From Diogma glabrata (taxonomy: Eukaryota; Arthropoda; Insecta; Diptera; Cylindrotomidae): a DNA stretch of 64,000 bases. Below are positions 47,001-57,051 of this stretch, in pieces (the first letter of the stretch is position 1; each line of letters begins with the position of its first letter). Location: NCBI GenBank assembly GCA_963693315.1, contig OY856186.1:78032042-78096041 (forward strand), read 5' to 3'. The notes beneath the pieces were generated by a model, which did not search any database, had not been told where the DNA came from, and saw only the letters and a program-made list of their open reading frames with translations. Made by a program: the position numbers and the translations under genes.

Positions 47001-47424
47001 GATTCACACCTCAGTTAATTGTTCCCCTTACTATGCATTATTCGGATTAAGCATGATCTCTCATGGATCGACTTACGCTTTATTAAAGAATCTAAATTGT
47101 CTACAGGAACCTGTTGAAGAAGTATCTCAGAATGATCATCTTTCTGTCGTTAGAGAAAAATTGAAAGAGCAAATAACGAAAGCGTTTAAAAACAATGCAA
47201 ACCGTTACAACTTGAGATCGAGAGAACCCAAATTTAAGGTCGGAGATGTCGTTTATCGCAGAAACTTTATCTTGAGCGATGCTGGGAAGAAAGTATCTGC
47301 AAAATTGTCACCGAAATTCCTTGAAGCTAAAATAATTCGATTGGTAGGCCACGCGCTCGTGGAATTAGAGGATGTAGTGACTAGACGAAAAGGAATCTAT
47401 AACGTAAAGGATGTGCGTGAATGA
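43933..47424 (+). CDS. pol: Gypsy Pol: protease, RT, RNase H, integrase
   Basis: Expressed by -1 frameshift, so the ATG at 43933 is probably not used. Aspartic protease has LLDSGASLSAIGG near residue 180. RT spans about 330-520, with RLCLDSRKVNKVTKPLAYPL, SLDLKDAFWQIPM and catalytic YLDDLLIV near 475. RNase H has LQCDASNEGIGCVLTQ, SEKECLAV, ITDHASLKWL and VPDALSRIP. Integrase starts with an H-H-C-C zinc site (AHPGVVKTLHHLRRFYYWPR, CKVCKQVKA). Its D,D,E core has YVDILGPYP, ITDNGTQFTS and the Glu in NASERVNRT, and it ends in a GPY/F-like module (KVGDVVYRRNF, SAKLSPKFLEAKI). No stop or frameshift occurs in 1163 codons. No chromodomain or env is visible. Confidence 0.95.
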   Translation: MQTAFATLLFWLWHGRYILIQMRQVSFKCERERGQQRLALPEIIPNQCDPVEILSPSPDISDEDATIRTDVPRGADMNCSPSSNTSVQILKRSVTLNSSKIDPVVKTPFQRLQEYTAVKTRLGISEIRKTHRRARSVSRLQCYRKNRRMIQSHFVSSIVSVENDPRPYAEIEILNSKRLGLLDSGASLSAIGGSFAHELVKTPGCVTRTTGQVKTADGNNQEIYGYFTTVVSFLGMQKNMELVVVPSLSQNLYLGIDFFRLFKLYQPLTQQLVIKTEDHILSCLTVDQQQRLDKVIQLIPSFSKLGLGRTHLLEHVIDTGAALPVKQRHYPISPAIEKLMGEELDRMLSLGIIEKSTSSWSSPVVLVRKPGKVRLCLDSRKVNKVTKPLAYPLPQIEGILSRLPKSRYISSLDLKDAFWQIPMEISSREKTAFTVPGRPLYQYVRMPFGLCNAAQTMSMLMDQVIPPNLKTQVFVYLDDLLIVTPTFESHLHTLEEIAGHLKRANLTINIEKSKFLLPEVKYLGYVIDKDGIRVDSDKVVAIAEFPIPTSIRQVRRFLGMSGYYRRFISDFASITSPISNLLKTTPKKFQWTDEADVAFNTIKRALTSAPILANPDFTRPFTLQCDASNEGIGCVLTQLDDENVEHPIAFMSKKLNAAQRNYSVSEKECLAVILGIKKFRPYIEAHPFKVITDHASLKWLMQQTDLTGRLARWSLKLQGYPFEVEYRRGSLNIVPDALSRIPCVDALTAYDRQEIDLNSSSFQSAEYLKLIHIVKDGNFSLPDIKIVNEKVYKKVTFSSCMEGEQWKLWVPEELTDDLVTKAHELPTSAHPGVVKTLHHLRRFYYWPRMLAQVQSRIASCKVCKQVKASNQILRAPMFSQTQSERPMQRLYVDILGPYPRSKSGNIAILVVLDHLTKFSFLFPLRSLSSEPICRLIQTYVIHTFGCPEIIITDNGTQFTSLCFKHFLSSFGIQHLQTALYSPQANASERVNRTVLSGIRAYLKEDHAKWDLHLNDINAALRSMIHTSVNCSPYYALFGLSMISHGSTYALLKNLNCLQEPVEEVSQNDHLSVVREKLKEQITKAFKNNANRYNLRSREPKFKVGDVVYRRNFILSDAGKKVSAKLSPKFLEAKIIRLVGHALVELEDVVTRRKGIYNVKDVRE
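44011..44054 (+). promoter_or_regulatory. Programmed -1 ribosomal frameshift signal, gag to pol
   Basis: The heptamer T TTA AAT (44011-44017) is in the gag reading frame and fits X XXY YYZ. After a 6-base spacer, GGGAGCG (44024-44030) can pair with CGCTCCC (44048-44054) around a 17-base loop. Pol is in the -1 frame relative to gag, and this site lies inside the overlap. All three parts of a standard -1 signal are present at standard spacing. Confidence 0.85.
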
Positions 47425-47529
47425 TCACGTGAAAAATTCAGTATAATTGTTAGGATGCTTTTCCTATTCTCTTGTCTTACGGCTGTCTTTTCAAGTTCAT
47501 TATAAACGATGTTTCTAAGGAACTTGTCC

Positions 47530-49881
47530 TGTAACAATTGATTAATTGACATCGACTCATGCATTTGAATTTCAACCCAAACCAAAAAAAAATTAGTATT
47601 AAAACAAAGTAAGGGTACCAAGACAAAGTAATACACCTTCTCAATAAAAGCCTTACCACAAAAATAATGGACTTTAGTTATAATCAGTCGTTCTCATTAA
47701 ATTGAAAACATTAAACATCTGTATCACAATTACTCATTTGTTTTATTAAAAATAAAAATCTTTCCATGTATTCATATAGGGTTATGCTCTCATCGACCTT
47801 CTATAGATAGTTTGACTACCGTCTGACTAGATTTTTTTTGAATTTTATTCCAAAATGGGCCAAGGATCCTGGGTGTTGTTTACGTGTACCTGGAAATGTA
47901 TCGATTTTTTTTAATGAAACAGGAACCAATGATACTGACTGGATCTATGAACATTAACTTACCGATTGTTACAATCATTCTCTATAGTTAGAAGTACAGA
48001 AGTTTTATGCTCTGTAATTTTTGTCAATGTGTCTTTTACATTTTTTTGAATTATCTAAGATAAAGAAACGAAATTAATATTAAGAATTATATATGTTACT
48101 AGATATTATTTACGTTTTCAAAAACAACTAACACAACTTGATGTCACAGAAATCAGGAATATGAAGAGAGAAGACTTTGTAAAATGTAGAAAGTCAAACT
48201 TTAATCATTGTTGTTGTTGCTTTGGTTTGACAGTTCCCATTGCTCAAAATATACGATTAGATCTACAACAGTCGATCATGTAACTGCTTGATATTTTTTG
48301 CTGATTTTTGTTTCTGAAAAAGTAATAGAAGATTTTTCTAGAATGTTCTGACCCGGAAGTCGATGCATATTAGAAACCAAAAGTAATGATTTTCTTTGAC
48401 TATAAATAACCAAATTTTCTTCCAAAAAATTCTCTTTTTTTTTACCTCGGTCGTCGTGATAGACAGTTGTGGACGCATCACTTTGTGTTTTTTTGTTTGG
48501 AATTGTTACTGTGATATACTGTGCTAAATTATTAGAGTTAGTTGTTTTTCGAAACGAAATTTAAAAAAAAAAATATATATAATATTTTTAAGGAAAAGAA
48601 ATAGTAAAAAAAAAGGATAATGAGATTTAAAAAGAAAAAAAATATTGTGATTACAAAATATATTCTAAATAAGATAACCGTTATTCATAATGATGGATAA
48701 CTTATTGAATTGAAATAAACTAAATGTAAATAAAAATTAAATTCCTGTACATAATTGTAAACACTGTACATAACAGATAGTGATAACTTATTGAATTGAA
48801 ATAAACTAAATGTAAATGAAAATTAAATTCCTGTACATAATTGTAAATACTGTACATAACAAATAGTGATAACTTATTGAATTGAAATAAATTAAACGTA
48901 AATAAAAACTAATTTCCTGTAAATAACTGTAAATGTTGTACATAAAAGGTAGTGATAACATATCGAATTCAAATAATTAAATGTGAATGAAAATTCATAT
49001 CACGGATACGACTGTAAATATTGAATTTAAACATTAGTGATAAAACACTGAACTGTAACGAACGAATGTAAACAAAAGTTTCTGTCAGTGTATATTAAAA
49101 CTTGGGGCAAAATATTAAATTGGCATAAATAAAACAAACCCATGCAAACTGTTTCGTTTGTTTTTTTTTTTAAGCTAAAGTTTGCCTGAAATTAAGGATA
49201 TATATAATTTGATTCAAAAGTGTACCGATGGGGATTAGACAAGATCAGTTGTTAAGCATACCGGAATAATTATGATCATGAAATATGCGGAGTATCGTTT
49301 TGGATGAGTGGTGATAGAAAAGAAGTGAAAAATGGCGGGCAGTACATTCAGTGTACTAGGCGTATAATGGTTTTGATTTAATAGAAACTTGGGCAATTTT
49401 GTATAATGGCACTTCATGAGAGACGGAATTATTTTCAAATTTTCAAACACTACCAGTGATTTTTTTGAAATACTGAAGAGCAGAGGGACTGAAAGGAACT
49501 AAATCGCAGGGAAATTGAAGGAAAACTAGAGTAAGCTCAAATAATTTCTTATTATATTTTTTTGATAACTTAATTATACTTTTAGTCTTGTGAACATTGT
49601 ATAATCTTTTCTTCAAGTTTTCAAGTATGACGAACTCTTGTTTGTGCCCTGAATAAATTACAGGGTTAATGGAATAATTATTTTAGTCGGGAAGTGTTCA
49701 GATTCGTTGAGATTCGTGAACTGCGGAGACATTCTTTGTTTATTTTTCTGTCTGCACTCCTAAATATTCTTGATGTACACTTGCGATCACCAAAACAAAT
49801 CCTGGAGGCTGAGCAAACCCAAGTAATTGATTTATAAAGTGATCCCGATTGGGAAAAAGTTATCCCGATGAGAGTGGTACA
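47530..49881 (+). repeat. 3' LTR (2352 bp)
   Basis: Same length and, as far as I compared, same sequence as 38484-40835, ending at the ACTA TSD (49882-49885). It begins 105 bases after the pol stop, which is also where an accidental minus-strand frame crosses the junction. Confidence 0.95.
48696..49036 (+). repeat. 86-bp tandem repeat inside the 3' LTR
   Basis: Duplicate of the array at 39650-39990, displaced by exactly 9046 bases. Confidence 0.9.
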
Positions 49882-49885
49882 ACTA

Positions 49886-50075
49886 CTAGGGATGAGATAG
49901 GTCTTCGCAGTCCGAGCAAGATCAGGGCAAATAGGCCGTCTCTATTAGTGAAATTGGGTATGATTTCTGATAGGGGCCGGATGCAAATACCCTATTAGGA
50001 CATACCTTTTCACCTACTGATCCAGCCCGGATCATAATAGGGCATGTCTGAATAAAATGCTAATCTGGTAATTTT
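49886..50075. repeat. Right part of the CCTGATCAGG-family MITE split by Gypsy
   Basis: Continues the fragment at 38400-38483 after removal of the retrotransposon and one TSD. Motifs are GATCAGGGCAAATAGGCC, GATAGGGGCCGGATGC, CCCTATTAGG and CATAATAGGGCATG. Confidence 0.55.
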
Positions 50076-51035
50076 TTAAAGATTAAAAAGCATCAATGGC
50101 TCCATGGAGTTAGATAATTTCATCATAATGTTATATCTCATTCTTGCGCAGAGAGTCTTTGTTCCTGCTTTATGTTTGTCGGCTTCTCCATTACGTTCAT
50201 TACTTGTATGAGTAAATATCCAGTACACAGTAACTATTTATCTTATCAACAATAGTATCTAACTATTTTGAAAGCGTAGGAGTCTAAGGACTAATGGGTA
50301 CGGTTGTTCACCAAGATGGCAAACTTTATGTAACGAAATTTTGTTACCTGCATAAATATCTTCCTGAAAGATAGTGTGGGATAAGTACCTTTTGTCCTCC
50401 TTCTGTGCTGTTTAGCTGTCGCCTTTAAAAAAAAAATAATAATAAAAAAATAATTGAATGCCCTGAATGCCCAATATACCCAAGACTTCATGCATATTCT
50501 TTCGTTTACATAAGCAGAGTGATCTAACATAAATCTGATCATGCTAATAGCGTGTTGACTATCTTATGAAGGTTTCGAAAGAACATGCCGAAATGCTAAA
50601 GTGATTCTAAACCGTTTATGATGTGCATTAAAAGTAAACTTGGTTTGTCTATGTAAGAAGACGTCCGAAAATAATAGTTCTGCTATTCGACTAAAAAGGC
50701 GCATATAAAATTCTATTGTTCAGAAACTGTCTCAACCCAACAATTTCCAACATCAGATCAAGAACCTATTTATCTTCTACCTATCTTGCATTAGTGACCA
50801 AATTTGTTGTGCCTCTAATATTGAACATTCTATCAATATCTCACGTTAAAGGTTTGTATTCGTACTTCCCCATGTCTTGTTGAGAGTCTTAAAAGCCTCG
50901 TCTTTATGTTATCAATGACGGTAGTTGTCTTCACGGTCACAATGTTCAATTTTAGAAAATCTGAGAAAACAAAACTAAATAATCTCTTTCTTAATGTAAG
51001 CTTTTTTAAATGGCTGTTTAGTAATGCATTTTTAT
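50076..51035. other. Gene-free DNA
   Basis: No supported gene. Parts of 50830-51035 may belong to the foldback element that follows. Confidence 0.45.
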
Positions 51036-52238
51036 CCACGACTACTAAAGAATATATGCTTTCCATGCGTATGTCTTCCATTGTAATTGTATTCATTCCA
51101 CAACTAGTGAATTTGATTAAAATTCCTTAACAGCTCTATAGATTATTAAATATTCCCCTAGCAAATTAAACAACAAACTTGTTTTGTTTTTCGCTATCTT
51201 TGATGTATTTATTTCAATATGGCGATACAAATTTTTGCATGAAAACTGGAAATTAAACGAAATATTTTACAGTCGTGGATAAAATAGCATCTTGTATTCG
51301 CTTAGGATGATGGCAATTCTTCACTCGGATGATTCCCGCCACTCGCTATGCTCGTTTCGGGAAATTTCATCCTCGTGAAGAATTGCCTTCATAAGCTCAT
51401 ACAAGAATCTACTATACTACCTTTGCCTGAAGGGCGAGTGACCGTTACAGTTCTTTTTAGTTATACTATTACCAATAGTCTATTGGAGTAAGAAGTGTTG
51501 TAAACCGTGAAGGTTTTGAACAACTAACGGCACTAATAGTCACTAAAATACATTTTTGTTTTGTTTCATTTTAAAACTTCGACATCATTCTACACTCAAC
51601 TCAAATCGTACTCTTTATTACCACTTCCAAAAAAACAACAACCAGCTCGTCGTTACAACTTTTTTAATCCCAACTCAATACTCGAAAAACATCTAAAAAA
51701 ATTATAACAAAAATGAAAATCCGTACAGCAAAAATAGTAGATTCTTGTATGAGTTTAGAATAATGGCCATTCTTCACGAGGATGAAGTTTTCCGAAACGA
51801 GGGCAGCGAGTGGAGGGAATCATTTAAGTGAAAAATTGCCATAATCCTATGCGAATACAAGATGCTATTTTATCCACGACTGCAAAATATTTCGATTAAT
51901 TACTAGTTTGCCTTCTAAAGTTTTTATCAACATATTTTAAATACATCAAAGATAGCATAGAAAAACAAACAAACAAAACAACAAAGGAAAATTTTTAAAT
52001 TTTTTATTTTATCTTTTAAATATGTATTGTTCTCGTTTTAACCTTTTGATATTACTATACCAACAAATTTTAAGTTTTTATATTGTTTTTATATTAGGGG
52101 AATATTTAATAAACTATAGAACTGTTGTAGAATGTAACGATTGCGTCACATTCTTCTTCAAGTGATAGAATGTATAAAATTACAATGGAAGACATACACA
52201 TGGAAAGCATATATTCTTTAGTAGTCGTGGATAAAATT
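51036..52238. mobile_element. Foldback element with long inverted arms and a recurring TTTTATCCACGACT motif
   Basis: The outer ends are inverted: TATCCACGACTACTAAAGAA at 51036 faces TTCTTTAGTAGTCGTGGATA at about 52214-52236. Inner pairs are CTAGGGGAATATTTAAT-type (51145-51165 against 52094-52113) and TTTTACAGTCGTGGATAAAA against its inverse at 51867-51890. Further inward, AGCATCTTGTATTCG and AATTCTTCAC...TTTCATCCTCGTG also have inverted partners, with 51700-51850 as the right side. Arms are roughly 350-400 bp around a unique middle (51420-51735). Non-coding. Confidence 0.75.
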
Positions 52239-52317
52239 CATTCCCACGATAAAATAATTAATTTGGTTGCATTTTTGTTTTGTATTATTTGTGGAATGCA
52301 AAACAAAATCTCCCGAT

Positions 52318-52732
52318 TTCATGTGATGATTACCACATATTTTATACTTCGTACGCGCCTATCCTTGACGAGCCGAAAACATTTGTTCTGCGATTTTTCT
52401 CAAATCGGCCGCTTTTGCGTTCGGCAAGCTCTGAAAAATGCCGATTGCCCGCGATCTTGTAAATTTGCTACCACATTTTTTTCTTAACTGTGGGGAAATG
52501 CTGTTCTCGAGTCTGACAACTGAGATTTTGTATGTTTGGGTTGTTGGACTAGACAATAGCAGACAAATTTTTGTCGGGCAAGGTTAATTTGGTGTTCTAA
52601 ATCAAATTTTCAACCACCATTGCCGAAGGCAAAAGCGGCTGATTTGAGAAAAATCGCAGTACAAATGTTTTCAGGCTCGCCAAAGACAGGCGCATCACGA
52701 AGTATAAAATATGTGGTAATCATCACATGAAG
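52318..52732. mobile_element. Palindromic MITE, arms about 110 bp
   Basis: TTCATGTGATGATTACCACA, then TATTTTATACTTCG and GCGATTTTTCTCAAATC on the left are matched inverted by GATTTGAGAAAAATCGC, CGAAGTATAAAATA and TGTGGTAATCATCACATGAA on the right. Insertion boundaries are not resolved. Confidence 0.75.
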
Positions 52733-52779
52733 TCTGCGCCGGCCCAGGGACTATGTTACTATATGTTACTATCTACGAG

Positions 52780-52966
52780 GAAGAAAATTACAGAACATTT
52801 GTATAATGTTTGGTGGCCATTACAGGACAGGACGGAAGGAGAAAGTCGTGCTGGTTACAATGGTCTTGAGAATCCAAAAAATTAATAAACAAAATGGAAG
52901 CCGGGCTCGAACTCAAACTCTGAGATAGACTCCCAGGGTTATTGACTGAACTAGCCAAGCCAGAAA
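52780..52966 (-). repeat. tRNA-derived SINE-like sequence
   Basis: On the minus strand, TTGGCTAGTTCAGTCAATAA resembles a Pol III A box region and GAGTTCGAGCCCGG is a good B box. About 65 bases separate the start from the B box end, as in a tRNA. A non-tRNA body follows toward 52780. Isotype and 3' end are not resolved. Confidence 0.55.
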
Positions 52967-55900
52967 AAAACAAAACTGAGAGCCCAATAATCCAATAGTT
53001 CAATAAAAATGAATCCAATAATTAATAAAAATGGGAAAGACTTTCCGGACATTATAAAATCAAAAAGAACTAGCGATATATCTATTGACACACGTATAGG
53101 AGATAATTTAGCACTAAGCTCCTTTCCAGCGTCACCTAAAAAGAAGTTTCGATAGAAGACCCTGTCACCGGGGACAAAAGCACATTTCCGGGCACACAAA
53201 TTGTAGGGAGCTGCATTTTTCACAAAGACTTCAGCGGTCAGCTCTTTAATTCAGGAGCTAATCTTGAATAATTGATCTAGACGATCAAGAACTTCTCCAC
53301 ACTCGACCAGACAATTCAAGCGACAGAGTAAAGAGTAAGACATACCATGAGTGATCATGGGTAGCCCAGAGGAAGAATAATAGAGAGAACAACGCAAAGT
53401 TTGATGTAAAGAACATCGGGGAGCACAAGCAGCTTTGCTAAATTCACGTTCGACCGAGTTTGGTCGTCGATCAATTATGCACGTAGTCCAGCGATGACAT
53501 TTACGTTCGGACGCGTTAGCACGTAACGTTACGTTAGCTGTAAATTTATGGTGAGCCCATACTTTCTAAGGAAGGTTTCAAACATTTTATATCTAAAATG
53601 CGACCCATTGTTAATGACAATTGTTTCGAGACAACCAGTAACATGGAACACATTGGGATCTAGCAGTTTACAGATAGACTCTGCGGTAAGTTTTTGTAAA
53701 GAAAAAAGAAACGATGAGGTTGTCTTAGACAATCAAAATTGCGATATGACCGGACTTAGTTCGGGAGAAAGGGCCAATTATTTCAATGTATAACCGTTAA
53801 CCGAGTCTTTCAGATTAAAGTGACTTCACCATAGGAGCGCATAACACGGTGTTATGTGCCTTAGCAGTTTTATAGATGTTACATTGAGAAACATAGGCGA
53901 TAAAAGTAAAATCGACATAAATGACATAGAGTTTTCGCAACTCTACCGCGTGCAGAGGTAGGAGGATCATAGGCCTGGGAAATTAACTTGTATGTTAACT
54001 CTTCGGATGTGGATACGCAATTTCCCAGTTTCGCCTTCCGCTGTAACATCACTCTGGGAGAAATTAAGTTTTTTATACACAAGTCCATCGAACGTGCGTT
54101 AATCGGGAAGAGAGCCATTGAAGTTAGTGACTACCTCCACTAATTTAAGATAATTGTCACTATTGAAGAGCAGGAGATTTTAAAGAGCAGGAGATTTTAT
54201 ATCAAGATGAAAACATAAGTTTCGTTCTCGGTAATGGATGGAGAACATTCTCGAAAAGCATCTGGAACCACTCAATATCAAAAGTGAATCCTTGCCGCTT
54301 TAAGCTCCATCGTGCCAGACGACCTTACATATCTTTCTGCAAAATCTACACTTTAAAGAAGCGGGATCACTAATGATTTTACCTTCGATGTATGCACGGC
54401 ACTTCTTAATATTTAGGATAAAAGCAATGCATTCTTTTTCACTGGCTGACTTCAGTTTCTAGAACGATATGCTATTAGGTGCTCAACACCCTTTTTGTCT
54501 AACCGTACCATATCATTACTATAGCCTCACATTATAGAATAATTGGGATGCAACAGAGCTGTGGTCAATTCTTTTTTTACTACATCAGCTTCGGAGGTCC
54601 ACACTAATTTGAGAGTAGATTTTTTCAACAAATCCGATATTGTTGCCTTTAATGAGGCGAACGCAGAAATAAACCGACGGTAGTAGAAACCATGCCTAAA
54701 AACCTTATAATCTGTTTCACCTAGGTTGGCATGGACAACTCAGCAATTTTTGCAGTTTTATCTTCATCAATTTTTAATACACCTCTACCTACTATGTAGC
54801 CCAAGTATTTAACTTTCGGGATTAAGAAATTATTCTTCTCAACATTCACAGTCCGAAGAGCATCCTTACCCACTGTTACAACGGCTAGGTGCGGTGAACA
54901 CAGTTTTCTCTCTTGACGATTTTTGCAGGGAGATCTGCCAGAAAGTGTCAAATTCATATCATCGTCAAATTAAATCCAAGCCGGAGATAAAATTGGCTTG
55001 AAGCAAGCGACTTAGAATACCGTCTTGCGATATGCATCTTTCTTCGTTACGGTATTAACCTTACGGGACTTCAAACAAAGGCGTATTTTTCCAGATTTGT
55101 GTACCAGGACTACTGGCGAGTTTCAAGAACTGGCACTTTCTTCGATGACATCCAGTGCCAGCATACGATCCAGCAAATCGCCCTTAATTTTCTCAATTGT
55201 CAGTTATATGGGATGATGGGGACAACGGGACTTGGACTCAACTTGGACTCAACTTTGTTTGATGGGAACAACGTCGCCAACATTAATAATGTGTTCAAGC
55301 ACATGCGTTTGATCTAAACTAATTTTATAAAATGACAGAAGAAGCTATATCACATCCTGCAGTTGTTCATCTTCGTCTTATAAGTAAGATCTATGGTAAT
55401 TAATTCGATAAAATTTAAATAAGAAGCATATAGGATATGGTCTAATAACTTTAAAGTTTTAAAAAATTTAAACCCTTGGTAAGAGAAGGAATGACATAAA
55501 GATCAAGGGACTTACTACGGCCCTTGAACGAAACTCCGGTAGTGGAACAGCCAAGGCTTTTTGGCTAGTACTATCTGCAGTTTTGAATTTGGCTGTGAAC
55601 GAGTAAGAAGATGGGGAGTTTGTAACGTTTCTTGCGCGAACGCACCACCAATGACATTGATAGACGCTCCACTGTCTAACAGTCGGGTTTGATTCAATAA
55701 CTCAACCTTGGCATGGTACGTTAGATCATTTGGAAGCGTAAACATTAAAGAGATAACATTAGAACAAAATGATTTGCGAATACACCAAAAACGATGCATT
55801 CGAAGAGTGGATCTTAATGGATATTTGGTATTTCCAATGGCATCAATAAATATTTGGGACCTGGCAGCTAAGTAATCTTGAAATCCTTCCTTATGTGACT

Positions 55901-56660
55901 CAAATAGACGAATAGGTGGAGTTATCACGCTACTTAGATCTCTTTTGCAAGCGGTTATTGGTGGTTTAGTTTCCGTTATGTTTGTCGAAATATTAAGAGC
56001 AGTTGATTCCACAAGAGAAATAGTTTCCATCACAGTTGGGAAAGAGAATGTATCTTCAACTGGGAGAGTTAATGGATCACTGGTTTCTAGAACTGGAGGA
56101 GTCTGAAATTTGAAGTGTTTTGGGAGCGAGGAAGAGAGTTTAGTACCCCTTTCCCTCGACCGTTTACCTAACAATGACGGCAGTGGTGGAGATAGGTGTC
56201 ATTTTTTCCCACCCGAAATAGTGAAGATTGTAGATTGGTGTCACCTTTTTCACTCGTCGCTTTTTAGTACAGTTTAATGGGCGTGACTCTTTGCAGTTGC
56301 AGCAGTTCGGTGGTTTTGCAAAAGTTTTTGCAGCAGATGGGGGCTTTAGTGAGCACACTTCGGGTTGCTCATGAGGACCAGTGTCCTCGAAAGGTACTTC
56401 AGAAATTTGCCATGCAGGTCTGCAAGGATATGTTCGATACCGAGATTTAACGTCTGCAAGTAACTTCTCTCGGGCGCTACAAAACTTTCACAATTGTTCG
56501 ACGCTCTATACTTGAACGAACATCAAGCCCTTGCAAAGTCACCGTTTAGGTTATTCTTCAACAGGGACAAAAGGTCTCTGTTACTGAGCTGTGTGTTCAG
56601 CCTATCAGTTAAACAAAGGATTGCGTGCAATGTCTTGACTACAATGTCGTCGTCTGTAGA
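52951..56660 (-). pseudogene. Decayed Gypsy relative (gag end and pol)
   Basis: Read on the minus strand from 56660: a capsid fragment (TDRLNTQLSNRDLLSLLKNN), a Cys-rich segment (56358-56164, NCCNCKESRPLNC), and protease (56174-55515, with LDSGASINVIGGAFAQ). RT remnants come next at about 55170-54720 (RKVNTVTKKDAY out of frame; PKVKYLGYIVGRGVL). An RNase H piece, SASEKECIAFILNIKKC, lies at about 54465-54380. Integrase zinc-site remnants are at 54118-53879, the core at 53732-53529 (VINNGSHF where TDNGTQF is usual), and the C-terminal module at 53223-52951 (VPGDRVFYRNFFLGDAGKEL, SAKLSP). The order and wording match the intact element at 42620-47424, so it is an old relative. Frameshifts, stops and loss of the N-terminal Gag half and both LTRs make it inactive. 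Confidence 0.88.
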
Positions 56661-57051
56661 CTTATTTCCAACGCATATAACGCCAACGCCATAGCACATG
56701 TGGCAACTAGTTAGTTCTAGTTAAGCTTTAAGGCGGTTTAGAGGATAGTGGTGAGCTCACCAAATATCTCTTAAGTTACTTGTTTAGTCCACTCACGGTT
56801 GTTTTATAACAAATCGGTCTTCATATAAATTTTCTTACTAGTCTGACAATGTCGTCGTCTGTAGACTTATTTCCAACGCATATAACGCCAACGCCATAGC
56901 ACATGTGGCAACTAGTTAGTTCTAGTTAAGCTTTAAGGCGGTTTAGAGGATAGTGGTGAGCTCACCAAATATCTCTTAAGTTACTTGTTTAGTCCACTCA
57001 CGGTTGTTTTATAACAAATCGGTCTTCATATGAATTTTCTTACTAGTCTTA
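56642..57051. repeat. 205-bp tandem duplication
   Basis: 56642-56846 and 56847-57051 are consecutive copies starting CAATGTCGTCGTCTGTAGAC and ending TTCTTACTAGTCT. The only difference I noticed is CATATAAATT against CATATGAATT. The left edge overlaps the decayed capsid fragment. Confidence 0.9.

Larger units (their letters stand above)
38484..49881 (+). mobile_element. Full-length Ty3/Gypsy LTR retrotransposon, apparently intact
   Basis: Two 2352-bp LTRs (38484-40835 and 47530-49881) start TGTAACAATTG and end GTGGTACA. The 4-bp flanks are ACTA on both sides (38480-38483, 49882-49885). A primer-binding site follows the 5' LTR, then a 1.8 kb leader, gag (42620-44062) and pol (43933-47424) in the -1 frame. 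There is no env frame after pol. A polypurine tract next to the 3' LTR is not obvious (the sequence is AAGGAACTTGTCC). The LTRs keep a constant offset of 9046 bases, and I saw no difference in the stretches compared, which implies very recent insertion. Confidence 0.95.

Noticed and set aside
47397..47659. Minus-strand frames across the pol/3' LTR junction as a possible env or accessory gene
   Set aside because: Antisense to pol and the LTR, no signal peptide or known motif, and one is just the LTR frame also found at 38431-38613.
52170..52487. 105-codon + strand frame over the foldback arm
   Set aside because: It spans two unrelated repeat elements and has no motif.
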